Positions 1 through 8,612 of a stretch of 64,000 nucleotides of DNA are shown piece after piece (position 1 is the first letter of the stretch; the number at the start of each line of letters is the position of its first letter). Location of the stretch: NCBI GenBank assembly GCA_046727175.1, contig JBKPCD010000003.1:6616-70615 (forward strand), given 5' to 3'. Origin of the DNA: JBKPCD01 sp046727175. GTDB lineage: Bacteria; Acidobacteriota; Vicinamibacteria; Vicinamibacterales; 2-12-FULL-66-21. The position numbers and the translations under genes were made by a program. The notes under the pieces are model-generated. The model did not search any database. It had not been told where the DNA came from and saw only the letters and a list, made by a program, of their open reading frames with translations.

Positions 1-177
1 ATCAACGTCGTCAGTGCCGCCCCCGATGAAGCCTGCAATGAGGACTCGCTGAAACGCGGACACGTCCATCTTGGGCTGGATCGGTGTTTCGATCGGAATC
101 TCGTAGAAACTCGTGCAGGCGGCAGTGCCGCAGATCAGCACGAAGCTAGCGATCGTGGCGGCGCTTCGCGCGGTCAT
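1..177 (-). CDS. Putative lipoprotein, N-terminal part (runs off window)
   Basis: A minus-strand reading frame opens with ATG at 177 and stays open to the window edge, giving 59 residues. The N-terminus is basic (MTARS), followed by a hydrophobic stretch and a cysteine in the context CGTAAC, which reads as a lipoprotein signal peptide. Downstream residues (around PKMDVSAFQRVLIAGFIGGG) look like the start of an exported domain. It overlaps the 3' end of the TPR gene by 32 bp and is probably co-transcribed and translationally coupled with it. I do not recognise the family and the C-terminus is missing. The lipoprotein call rests only on the signal-like N-terminus. Confidence 0.6.
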   Translation of the reverse strand, partial: MTARSAATIASFVLICGTAACTSFYEIPIETPIQPKMDVSAFQRVLIAGFIGGGTDDVD

Positions 178-502
178 TGATTTCTTTGAAAAGATCGTAG
201 TTCTGCCGGATCATCAGGTTCTTCGGATCCAGCTGGAGCGCCTTCTCGTACGCCTTCCTGGCTTCCTCGAAGTTTCCCTGTTGCTCGTAGGCAATTGCCA
301 GATTGTTCCACGCCTGCGGATACGTCGGATCGATCTGGACGGCCTTCTCCCACCGGAACGCCGCCTCCTTCCAAAGGCCACTTTGCGCGGACATGATTCC
401 GAACTCGACCTGCTCTTTTGCCTTGGCTCGCGGATCGTCTGCGTACGCGGCGGGTACAAACGCGAACAGCGCCGCCGCCGCGATTAGAGCTCGGAAAGCC
501 AT
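146..502 (-). CDS. Exported tetratricopeptide-repeat protein
   Basis: This 118-residue protein has a clear signal peptide (hydrophobic residues 4-19, AYA cleavage site near residue 21). Two TPR units follow at about 34-67 and 68-101, with the expected W/A/Y/A/P pattern (for example AWNNLAIAYEQQGNFEEA). Two TPRs plus a short basic tail is small for the family; such proteins usually act as periplasmic scaffolds. It is the first gene of a minus-strand unit with the overlapping lipoprotein gene. A TTGCGG-17-TATAGT promoter lies immediately upstream, so transcription would start only a few bases before the ATG. Partner and pathway cannot be read from the sequence. Confidence 0.8.
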   Translation of the reverse strand: MAFRALIAAAALFAFVPAAYADDPRAKAKEQVEFGIMSAQSGLWKEAAFRWEKAVQIDPTYPQAWNNLAIAYEQQGNFEEARKAYEKALQLDPKNLMIRQNYDLFKEINDRAKRRHDR

Positions 503-514
503 TGGTGTTCGTTA

Positions 515-543
515 ACTATAGCGACCGCGGTCGACAGCCGCAA
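515..543 (-). promoter_or_regulatory. Sigma70-type promoter for the TPR gene
   Basis: Read on the minus strand, TTGCGG (543-538) and TATAGT (520-515) are 17 bp apart. The predicted start near 508 leaves a leader of only about six bases before the ATG at 502. The -35 hexamer is identical to that of the divergent dprA promoter. Confidence 0.5.
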
Positions 544-667
544 GCGGATTCCGTCACGAAATCAGCAAGGCACGTACCACGGCCGGGGCGCCCGATGAGT
601 GGGACGAAACGCCGAGTTTCAGGGAGGTTTTCGTAATCCGTCGACGCAGTCCGTAATATCCGGTCGA

Positions 668-697
668 TTGCGGAAGGAGACATCCGGCTCCTATAAT
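668..697 (+). promoter_or_regulatory. Sigma70-type promoter for dprA-topA
   Basis: TTGCGG (668-673) and a perfect TATAAT (692-697) are separated by 18 bp. The predicted start is near 704, giving a leader of about 87 nt before the dprA ATG at 791. The interval 503-790 holds no gene, only this promoter and the divergent one. Confidence 0.55.
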
Positions 698-790
698 AAG
701 GACGAGAGGTCGGCCGTCGCGCTGCCGCTGCAGCGTGGGTCAGCCCTCCCGGCTCGCCAATTCGATCTGCCGCGGCACTGGAGGCTCAGG

Positions 791-1861
791 ATGGACCTGC
801 AGACGGCCGTGGCGGCCTCCATGCTGCCCACTTTCAAGGCGCGGGCAGCCGCCGCTTTCAAGGCCAATCGCCAGCGTCCTGCTTCCGATGTCCTGGGTGC
901 CGTTCTTGCCGAATGTGGCGTCCAGGATCGCGCAGCTTGCTCGGATGCCATAGACAAGGCTCGACGTCTGGCGGACACGTCGATCCGGAGCGGACGCGAG
1001 GTTGGAATTGAACCGATTCCGTGGTTCGATTCGCGGTATCCCGGCCTCCTCGACTGCACGAGCGACCCACCGCCGGTTCTCTGGGTGAAAGGTGATGCGG
1101 TTCTGCTCAGCCGGTCGGGAGTTGCCATTGTCGGCTCGCGCGCCGCGACGCCGTACGCGCTTGAGGTGGGCGAGCGCCTCGCTGCCGAGCTCGCTGCAGC
1201 CGGCGTGACCGTGGTAAGCGGCCTCGCTCGCGGAGTTGACTCGGCAGCTCATCGTGGCTGCCTGGCGGCCGGCGGGGAAACGATCGCCGTGTTAGGCTCT
1301 GGAGTAGACCGTGTCTATCCCGCTGAACACGAATCGCTGGCGGCAAGCATTTGCAGCCGGGGTGCGCTGGTCAGTGAGTTGGGTCCGGGTGCGCCGCCTC
1401 TCCGCGAGCACTTTCCACTGCGCAACCGCATCATCAGCGGGATCTCGCTTGCGGTTGTGATCGTCGAAGCGTCGGAGAAGAGCGGCTCCTTGATAACCGC
1501 TCGTTGCGCACTGGAGCAGGGGCGTGACGTGATGGCAGTGCCCGGAAATGTTCTGACCGGCCGAAACCGTGGCTCGCACGCCCTGCTCAAGGACGGAGCA
1601 AAGGTTGTCGAGTCTGTAGACGTTATTCTAGATGAGCTCGGCTGGTCGACGGCAGCGCGTGGCTATTCCAGTGCTAAGTCATTGGAATCTGACCCTTTAC
1701 TGGCGCGAATGGAGACCGGCGAGGTTTACCGGCTGGACGAGCTCATTGGGCTGAGCGGCATCTCGGGCTCAAAGCTGTTGCCGCGTTTGATGGAATTGGA
1801 ATTGCTGGGTCGTGTAGTCCGGTCCACTGACGGCGGGTTCGCACGGCTCGTATCGAAATGA
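791..1861 (+). CDS. dprA: DNA-processing protein DprA (Smf)
   Basis: DprA binds incoming single-stranded DNA during natural transformation and loads RecA. The reading frame extends upstream to 599, but ATG 791 is the better start because GGAGG lies six bases before it and the upstream residues resemble no DprA. This gives 356 residues, a normal length. The Rossmann-like core is obvious: VAIVGSRAATPYA, then VVSGLARGVDSAAHRG, the ETIAVLGSGVDRVYP segment, FPLRNRIISG, and VVIVEASEKSGSLITA with EQGRDVMAVPG. A C-terminal winged-helix (DprA-WH-like) segment follows. topA starts 64 bp downstream on the same strand, an arrangement known from many bacteria. The gene implies, but does not prove, competence in this organism. 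Confidence 0.95.
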   Translation: MDLQTAVAASMLPTFKARAAAAFKANRQRPASDVLGAVLAECGVQDRAACSDAIDKARRLADTSIRSGREVGIEPIPWFDSRYPGLLDCTSDPPPVLWVKGDAVLLSRSGVAIVGSRAATPYALEVGERLAAELAAAGVTVVSGLARGVDSAAHRGCLAAGGETIAVLGSGVDRVYPAEHESLAASICSRGALVSELGPGAPPLREHFPLRNRIISGISLAVVIVEASEKSGSLITARCALEQGRDVMAVPGNVLTGRNRGSHALLKDGAKVVESVDVILDELGWSTAARGYSSAKSLESDPLLARMETGEVYRLDELIGLSGISGSKLLPRLMELELLGRVVRSTDGGFARLVSK

Positions 1862-1925
1862 GAGACGCAGGAGTGGCCCCACAAATAAGGCTGGGGGCCG
1901 GTCTGTTTCCGTAGGTTCTGGTTTT

Positions 1926-4349
1926 ATGGCAAAGGCACTGGTCGTGGTCGAATCGCCCGCCAAGGCGAAGACGATCAACAAATATTTGGGCAGGAATTAC
2001 AAAGTCGTAGCTTCGATGGGGCACGTCCGGGATTTGCCCAAGAGCAAGCTTGGCGTGGACATCGAGGAGGGCTTCGAGCCGTCGTACGAGGTGATCGCGA
2101 GCCGGAAGAAGGTCCTCAAGGAGCTCAAGGACGCGGCGAAGGAGGCCAGCGAAATTTTCGTCGCGACCGACCCCGATCGCGAAGGTGAAGCCATTGGCTG
2201 GCACGTGGCGGAGGAGCTCGGAAGCAGTCACCGAAAGAAGATCCGCCGCCTGATGTTCAACGAGATTACCAAGAGAGGCGTGCTTTCGGCGCTGGAGCAT
2301 CCGACGAGCATCAATCAGCAGATGGTCGATGCACAGCAGGCACGCCGCGTTCTGGATCGGCTCGTCGGTTACAAGATCAGCCCTCTCCTCTGGGAGAAAG
2401 TTCGCCGCGGGCTCAGCGCCGGGCGCGTGCAGTCAGTGGCGCTCAAGCTCGTATGCGATCGTGAGCGCGAGATTGAACGATTCGTGGCGGAGGAATACTG
2501 GAACATTATCGCGCGGCTCGCCGGCCCCGTTCCTCCCGAGTTCGATGCGAAGCTGCTGAAACGAGACGGCGCGACGATCAAGATTGATAACGAGACCGAA
2601 GCAAGCAGCGTTCTCGCCGACCTGAAGGAGGCGGAGTGGATCATCAGCTCGGTTACGACGAAAGAGCGGAAGAAGAGCGCAGTTCCGCCGTTCATCACGA
2701 GCAAGCTGCAGCAGGCGGCCAAGTTTCCTGTCAAGAAGACGATGCTCATCGCGCAGCAACTCTACGAAGGCATCGAGCTGCCGGGCGAAGGATCCATCGG
2801 ACTGATTACCTACATGCGAACGGACTCGACGCGTGTGTCGGACGAAGCGCTTGCGGCAGTACGGGAATTCATCGGCCAGCGGTTCGGCGCGGAGTACGTG
2901 CCGGACAAGCCGACCTTCTATCGCGCCAAGGCGGACGCACAGGACGCGCATGAAGCGATCCGCCCGACCTCGATGCAGTACCATCCGGACGAAATCCGTC
3001 CGCACCTGACGCCGGATCAGTACTACCTTTACAAACTGATCTGGAATCGTTTCGTCGCATCGCAGATGCCGCCCGCCACGTTCGACGAGACCACCGTCGA
3101 CATCACGGCGGGACAGTACCTGTTCCGCGTGAAGGGTTCCGTGCCTAAGTTCGCCGGCTGGATGGCTGTCTACAACCAGGAGGCGACCGTCGCCGTGGAG
3201 CAGCGAACCGACGGGCCGGGTCCTGATGCGGCGACCGCCGAGGACGAGGAAGGCGCCAGCACTCTGCCGGCGCTGTCGGAAGGCGATCGGCTCGAGCTGA
3301 AGGAACTGAAGCCGGAGCAGAAGTTCACCCAGCCGCCGCCGCGCTACAACGAAGCCACGCTCGTCAGGGCGATGGAAGAAAACGGCATCGGCCGGCCGAG
3401 CACGTACGCGTCGATCATCAGCGTCATTCAGGCCCGCGACTACGTGAACAAGATCGACGGGCGCTTCAAGCCGACGATGCTCGGAATGATGCTCGTCGAG
3501 AAGCTGCTCAGCCCCGCCTTCGACGACATCCTCGACGTCAACTACACGCGCGAGCTCGAAGAGGACCTCGACAAGATCGAGGAGGGCAAGGAGGACTATC
3601 AGACCACGCTCGAGAGCTTCTACAAGAAGTTCGCGAAGGATCTGAAGCGCGCCCAGCGCGAGATGGTCAACCTCAAAGAAGGGCAGGAAACCGACGAGAT
3701 CTGCGACAAGTGCGGATCGAAGATGGTAATCAAGGCCGGAAAGTTCGGCTTGTTCCTCGCGTGCAGCGCCTATCCCGACTGCGAGAACACGCGAGAGATG
3801 GAGAAGCCCGAACAGGGGGCGGAAGAGATCGAGGAGACCTGCGACAACTGCGGCAAGCCAATGGTCGTCAAGCGCGGCCGCTTCGGCCAGTTCCTCGCCT
3901 GCACGGGATATCCCGAGTGCAAGACGACTCGAAAGCTGATCTCGACCAAGCAAGGGCTCACCGCGGCGCGACCAGATCAGGTTCTCGACGAGAAGTGCCC
4001 GAAGTGCGATTCGAATCTCGTGCTGAAGCACGGGCGCTTCGGCGAGTTCACCGCGTGCAGCAACTATCCGACCTGCAAGTACGTGAAGCAGAAGACGACG
4101 GGCGTCGTCTGCCCGAAAGATGGCGGCGAGATCGTCGAGCGCAAATCGCGGCGCGGCAAGGTGTTCTTCGGGTGCGTGAATTACCCCGACTGCGACTTCA
4201 CCCTCTGGAACCGGCCGGTTCCCGAGAAGTGTCCGGATTGCGGCGCACCGTTCCTCGTCGAGAAGGTCACGAAACGGCACGGGCGTCAATTGATCTGCAA
4301 CAACGAGGACTGCCACTACGTGCGGAGCGAGGAGCTCGCCACGGCGTAA
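1926..4349 (+). CDS. topA: DNA topoisomerase I (type IA)
   Basis: This 807-residue enzyme relaxes negative supercoils by cutting one strand. The Toprim domain opens the protein (VVVESPAKAKTI, with E9) and carries the metal-binding DxDxE motif at 82-86 (TDPDREGEAIGWH). The catalytic tyrosine is Y296 in TYMRTDSTR. From about residue 590 there are five successive C-terminal zinc-ribbon units, each with the CxxC...C-YPxC layout. The fourth has a degenerate first pair (CPKDGG) and the last ends CNNEDC. The ATG at 1926 directly gives the conserved N-terminus. The gene follows dprA and precedes trmFO, a conserved order. Confidence 0.97.
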   Translation: MAKALVVVESPAKAKTINKYLGRNYKVVASMGHVRDLPKSKLGVDIEEGFEPSYEVIASRKKVLKELKDAAKEASEIFVATDPDREGEAIGWHVAEELGSSHRKKIRRLMFNEITKRGVLSALEHPTSINQQMVDAQQARRVLDRLVGYKISPLLWEKVRRGLSAGRVQSVALKLVCDREREIERFVAEEYWNIIARLAGPVPPEFDAKLLKRDGATIKIDNETEASSVLADLKEAEWIISSVTTKERKKSAVPPFITSKLQQAAKFPVKKTMLIAQQLYEGIELPGEGSIGLITYMRTDSTRVSDEALAAVREFIGQRFGAEYVPDKPTFYRAKADAQDAHEAIRPTSMQYHPDEIRPHLTPDQYYLYKLIWNRFVASQMPPATFDETTVDITAGQYLFRVKGSVPKFAGWMAVYNQEATVAVEQRTDGPGPDAATAEDEEGASTLPALSEGDRLELKELKPEQKFTQPPPRYNEATLVRAMEENGIGRPSTYASIISVIQARDYVNKIDGRFKPTMLGMMLVEKLLSPAFDDILDVNYTRELEEDLDKIEEGKEDYQTTLESFYKKFAKDLKRAQREMVNLKEGQETDEICDKCGSKMVIKAGKFGLFLACSAYPDCENTREMEKPEQGAEEIEETCDNCGKPMVVKRGRFGQFLACTGYPECKTTRKLISTKQGLTAARPDQVLDEKCPKCDSNLVLKHGRFGEFTACSNYPTCKYVKQKTTGVVCPKDGGEIVERKSRRGKVFFGCVNYPDCDFTLWNRPVPEKCPDCGAPFLVEKVTKRHGRQLICNNEDCHYVRSEELATA

Positions 4350-4351
4350 AA

Positions 4352-4460
4352 TCCGGCTTTCGGCTTAGGTATTTCGGCTTGTGGCGTAAATGCAGCAACT
4401 GCTTGGCCATCCCGGGTTCGAGAACGGGCGCCTAAAGCCAAAGCCTCGAGCCGAGAGCCG
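4352..4460. repeat. Inverted pair of heptamer arrays between topA and trmFO
   Basis: Units of exactly seven bases run from 4352 (TCCGGCT, TTCGGCT, TAGGTAT, TTCGGCT) and from 4433 (TAAAGCC, AAAGCCT, CGAGCCG, AGAGCCG). The second set is broadly the reverse complement of the first, so the two can pair across about 50 bp of spacer. The array ends 10 bp before the trmFO start. Confidence 0.6.
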
Positions 4461-4470
4461 ATCTCTTTCA

Positions 4471-5991
4471 ATGATCCACATCATCGGCGGGGGGCTCGCG
4501 GGGAGCGAGGCAGCGTGGCAGGCGGCCTCGCTTGGCGTTCGGGTCGTCATTCACGAGATGCGGCCCGTGCGGCCGACGGCGGTGCACAAAACCGATCGGC
4601 TCGCCGAGCTCGTGTGCAGCAACTCGTTCAGGGGCGACAAGCTCGATAACGCTGTCGGCCTTCTTAAGGAGGAGATGCGACGGCTCGGATCCGTCGTGAT
4701 GCGCGCGGCGGACGCGACGCGTGTGCCTGCGGGTGCGGCGCTCGCGGTCGATCGTCATCGTTTTGCCGACGAGGTCACGCGCGGCGTAACATCACATCGC
4801 CTTGTGACCATCGTCCGGGAGGAGGTCCCGCACATCCCGTCGGACCTCGATGGTCCGGTCATCGTCGCGACGGGTCCGCTGACATCGGATTCGCTCTCAC
4901 GCGACATCGCCGAACTCGTCGGGTCCGATCACCTGTATTTCTACGACGCGATCAGCCCGATCGTCCTCGCGGAGACGATCGATCAATCGAAAGTCTTCCG
5001 CGCATCGCGATGGGGACGAAGCCTCAGGGGATCGCAATCTACAGCAGCGGGGTCTGAAGACCCCGCCTGTCAACCGCGAGCGAGATCCGGCCATAGCCGT
5101 AGCGCGGGGTCTTTAGACCCCGCGGCTCTGTCTGGATCTTCAGACGCCGCGGGTTTTCCAGCGTGCAGCGTCGACGACGGAGAAGGCGATTACCTGAATT
5201 GTCCGCTGACGGCTGACGAGTACGCCCGCTTCCACGAGGCCGTCATGTCGGCCGAGAGGGCGGCATTGCACGAGTTCGACTGCGCGAAGTTCTTCGAAGG
5301 TTGTCTGCCAATCGAAGTGATGGCCTCCCGCGGCGTCGCCACGTTGCGCTTCGGACCCATGAAGCCCGTCGGCCTCGTCGATCCGCGAACCGGTCGTGAA
5401 CCGTACGCGGTCGTGCAGCTGCGTCAGGACACACTTGCCGGCGACCACTTCAGCCTCGTCGGATTCCAGACACAGATGAAATGGGGCGAACAAGCCCGCG
5501 TGTTCAAGCTGATCCCGGGGCTGGAGAATGCCGAGTTCGTGCGATTCGGCATGGTCCATCGGAACACATACATCAACGGTCCGACCATCCTGCGCGTTAC
5601 GTGGCAGACGAAGGCGCGGCAGGACCTCTTCTTCGCCGGCCAGATCTCCGGGGTCGAAGGGTATGTCGAATCGGCTGCGTCGGGCTTGATCGCTGGGCGG
5701 AACGCTGCGGCCCTCGTCCTCGGACAGCCGTTGCGTGTGCCGCCGCGGACGACGGCAATCGGTGCGCTGGCGTTCTACGTATCCCATGCCAGTCCGCGAA
5801 ATTATCAGCCGACGAACATCACGTTCGGCATCATGGAGCCGATACATGATCGAGCACCGCGCGGCGCCAAAGGTCCGGACGGCCGTCGTCTCGGGAAGCG
5901 CGAAGCGCGCAAGATCGCGACTTCCGAGCGTGCGCTCGCCGATCTGGAGATGTGGATAGGTGGCGTCGAGGCACATGCCGTGGAGCACTGA
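4471..5991 (+). CDS. trmFO: tRNA (uracil-5-)-methyltransferase TrmFO with in-frame repeat insertion
   Basis: TrmFO uses FAD and methylenetetrahydrofolate to methylate U54 in the tRNA T-loop. ATG 4471 gives the canonical start MIHIIGGGLAGSEAAWQ (FAD-binding GxGxxG-type loop). An upstream start at 4390 would translate the heptamer repeat. Family blocks are intact: LVCSNSFRGD, FYDAISPIV, GEGDYLNCPLT, FFEGCLPIEVMA, FGPMKPVGL, PYAVVQLRQD, MVHRNTYIN and GQISGVEGYVESAASGL. The protein is 506 residues against roughly 435-470 usually. The excess is about 48 Ser/Ala/Pro/Gly-rich residues between FRASRWG and DDGEGDYLN, encoded by three palindromes at 5047-5151. The insertion keeps the frame, so the enzyme is probably functional, with a surface loop. 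Confidence 0.93.
   Translation: MIHIIGGGLAGSEAAWQAASLGVRVVIHEMRPVRPTAVHKTDRLAELVCSNSFRGDKLDNAVGLLKEEMRRLGSVVMRAADATRVPAGAALAVDRHRFADEVTRGVTSHRLVTIVREEVPHIPSDLDGPVIVATGPLTSDSLSRDIAELVGSDHLYFYDAISPIVLAETIDQSKVFRASRWGRSLRGSQSTAAGSEDPACQPRARSGHSRSAGSLDPAALSGSSDAAGFPACSVDDGEGDYLNCPLTADEYARFHEAVMSAERAALHEFDCAKFFEGCLPIEVMASRGVATLRFGPMKPVGLVDPRTGREPYAVVQLRQDTLAGDHFSLVGFQTQMKWGEQARVFKLIPGLENAEFVRFGMVHRNTYINGPTILRVTWQTKARQDLFFAGQISGVEGYVESAASGLIAGRNAAALVLGQPLRVPPRTTAIGALAFYVSHASPRNYQPTNITFGIMEPIHDRAPRGAKGPDGRRLGKREARKIATSERALADLEMWIGGVEAHAVEH
5047..5151. repeat. Three REP-like palindromes inside trmFO
   Basis: Arms GCGGGGTCT and AGACCCCGC flank a GA dinucleotide at 5047-5066. CGCGGGGTCT and AGACCCCGCG flank TT at 5103-5124, preceded by GTAG at 5099-5102. 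A degenerate third hairpin (CGCGGC, GTCTG, then CAGAC, GCCGCG) spans 5121-5151. All are translated in frame as part of TrmFO. Confidence 0.85.
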
Positions 5992-6037
5992 GGTCCAGAG
6001 CCAAGAGAAGCGTTGAGCCCGAGAGCTGGACGACTGC

Positions 6038-6937
6038 ATGCGCGACCAAGTCGACGCCTTTCTCGAATATCTTCGTCTGAACGAGAACGGCTCACTCCAC
6101 ACCGTCCGCGCGTACGAGAGTGATCTCTCCCAGTTCCTTCGGTTCCTGTCGGATCAGGCGGGCCGCCGGCGCGTCGATCTGACGCCTCCGGATTTCGACC
6201 ATCAGCAGATTCGTGCTTTCCTCGGCGATCTGCATCGCCGCGGGAACACGCGAGCCTCTGTGGCCCGGAAGCTCGCGGCCATTCGCGCGTTCGGCCGTTA
6301 CCTGCGTCGCGAAGGCGTCCGGGAAACCGATCCCGCTGCTCTCGTGGGAACGCCGAAGCGCGAGCAACGGCTGCCGGCCCACCTTGGTGAAGGCGAGATG
6401 GCTCGTCTGCTCGACATGCCCGACGCGTCGCAGCCGCTCGGCCGTCGCGACCGCGCGATCCTCGAGTTGTTCTACGCGTCCGGTCTGCGCCTCAGCGAGC
6501 TGGTCGGCCTGGACATCGGTGACGTGGATCTGAGGAGCCGCGTCGTCCGCGTCCTCGGCAAGGGCGGCAAGGAGCGGATCATCCCGTTCAACAAGTCGAC
6601 GGAGGCGGCGTTGAGGGCGTGGCTGAAGGACTGGGAGGAGCTGTCGCGCCGCCCCGCTGCCGACGCACTCTTCTTGAACTATCGAGGCGGCCGCCTGTCC
6701 ACGCGCAGCGTCGATCGGCTCGTTCGACGCTACGTCGCAGCGTGCAGCACGCGATTCGGCATCAGCCCGCACGCGCTGCGGCATTCGTTCGCCACGCATT
6801 TGTTGGAGCGTGGCGCCGATCTCCGCGCAATCCAGGAGCTGCTCGGCCATGCGCGCTTGAGTACCACGCAGCGCTACACGCACGTCAACGCCGCGCAATT
6901 ATTGGAAGCGTACAGGAAGGCACACCCGAAGGCGTGA
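6038..6937 (+). CDS. xerC: Tyrosine recombinase XerC
   Basis: XerC/D recombinases resolve chromosome dimers at dif by site-specific strand exchange at the division septum. The protein has 299 residues, the normal length. An N-terminal SAM-like DNA-binding domain covers about 1-85, and the catalytic domain carries all expected residues: R151 (ASGLRLSELVG), the GKGGKERIIP lysine loop, H245 and R248 (HALRHSFATHLL), H271 (LLGHARLSTT) and nucleophile Y280 (QRYTHV). Spacing matches the E. coli XerD residues R148/H244/R247/H270/Y279. Position directly after trmFO fits XerC/CodV. It is the last plus-strand gene before convergent minus-strand regulators, and two inverted repeats lie in the gap. Confidence 0.93.
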   Translation: MRDQVDAFLEYLRLNENGSLHTVRAYESDLSQFLRFLSDQAGRRRVDLTPPDFDHQQIRAFLGDLHRRGNTRASVARKLAAIRAFGRYLRREGVRETDPAALVGTPKREQRLPAHLGEGEMARLLDMPDASQPLGRRDRAILELFYASGLRLSELVGLDIGDVDLRSRVVRVLGKGGKERIIPFNKSTEAALRAWLKDWEELSRRPAADALFLNYRGGRLSTRSVDRLVRRYVAACSTRFGISPHALRHSFATHLLERGADLRAIQELLGHARLSTTQRYTHVNAAQLLEAYRKAHPKA

Positions 6938-6967
6938 AGAAGACTTCTTACTTCGGCCTTCCTACAC

Positions 6968-6987
6968 GTCCGGCTAATGCCGGATGC
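6968..6987. repeat. Degenerate copy of the GTCCGGCT-type palindrome
   Basis: GTCCGGCT is followed by AATGCCGGAT, a worn version of the 18-bp palindrome found intact at 25490, 58142 and 58186. It lies just after xerC. Confidence 0.4.
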
Positions 6988-6990
6988 CAC

Positions 6991-7035
6991 ATCTAGCGAG
7001 GCTCCTCAGACCGTCCAGGCTCCGCCTCGCTAGAT
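6991..7035. terminator. Inverted repeat after xerC (12-bp perfect arms)
   Basis: ATCTAGCGAGGC (6991-7002) is mirrored exactly by GCCTCGCTAGAT (7024-7035) with a 21-nt loop. It lies in the gap between convergent genes. There is no T-tract, so an intrinsic terminator is plausible but not proven. Confidence 0.4.
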
Positions 7036-7071
7036 CGGCATCACTTGATAACGCCGCGCTGCCGCGCGGAC

Positions 7072-7122
7072 GGCCTTGACCGAAAGCTTGACTCAAAACT
7101 CAGATTCGAGTCGGTCAAGGCC
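7072..7122. terminator. Bidirectional hairpin between convergent genes
   Basis: GGCCTTGACCGA (7072-7083) pairs with TCGGTCAAGGCC (7111-7122), a perfect 12-bp stem. An inner GACTC/GAGTC pair (7090-7094 and 7108-7112) is an alternative stem. It ends one base from the stop of the minus-strand regulator and probably terminates transcripts from both sides. Confidence 0.5.
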
Positions 7123-7123
7123 T

Positions 7124-8527
<1,404 letters not shown>

Positions 8528-8612
8528 CTCACAGTACCTTTCTCAAACCCGACCTATTGGACTATCGAACTCGCGAACACCGAGTCACGCACCGCGAATG
8601 CGGGCGCGAGCT

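Noticed and set aside
2433..4316. Long open frame antisense to topA (627 residues)
   Set aside because: It is an antisense shadow of topA in GC-rich DNA; composition is Arg/Leu/Asp-rich and no domain is recognisable.
5047..5151. trmFO as a pseudogene
   Set aside because: The palindrome insertion keeps the frame and all downstream TrmFO motifs are intact.
6991..7122. dif-like recombination site next to xerC
   Set aside because: Arms and spacing do not fit the 28-bp dif layout of 11-bp XerC/D sites with a 6-bp centre; the repeats look like terminators.
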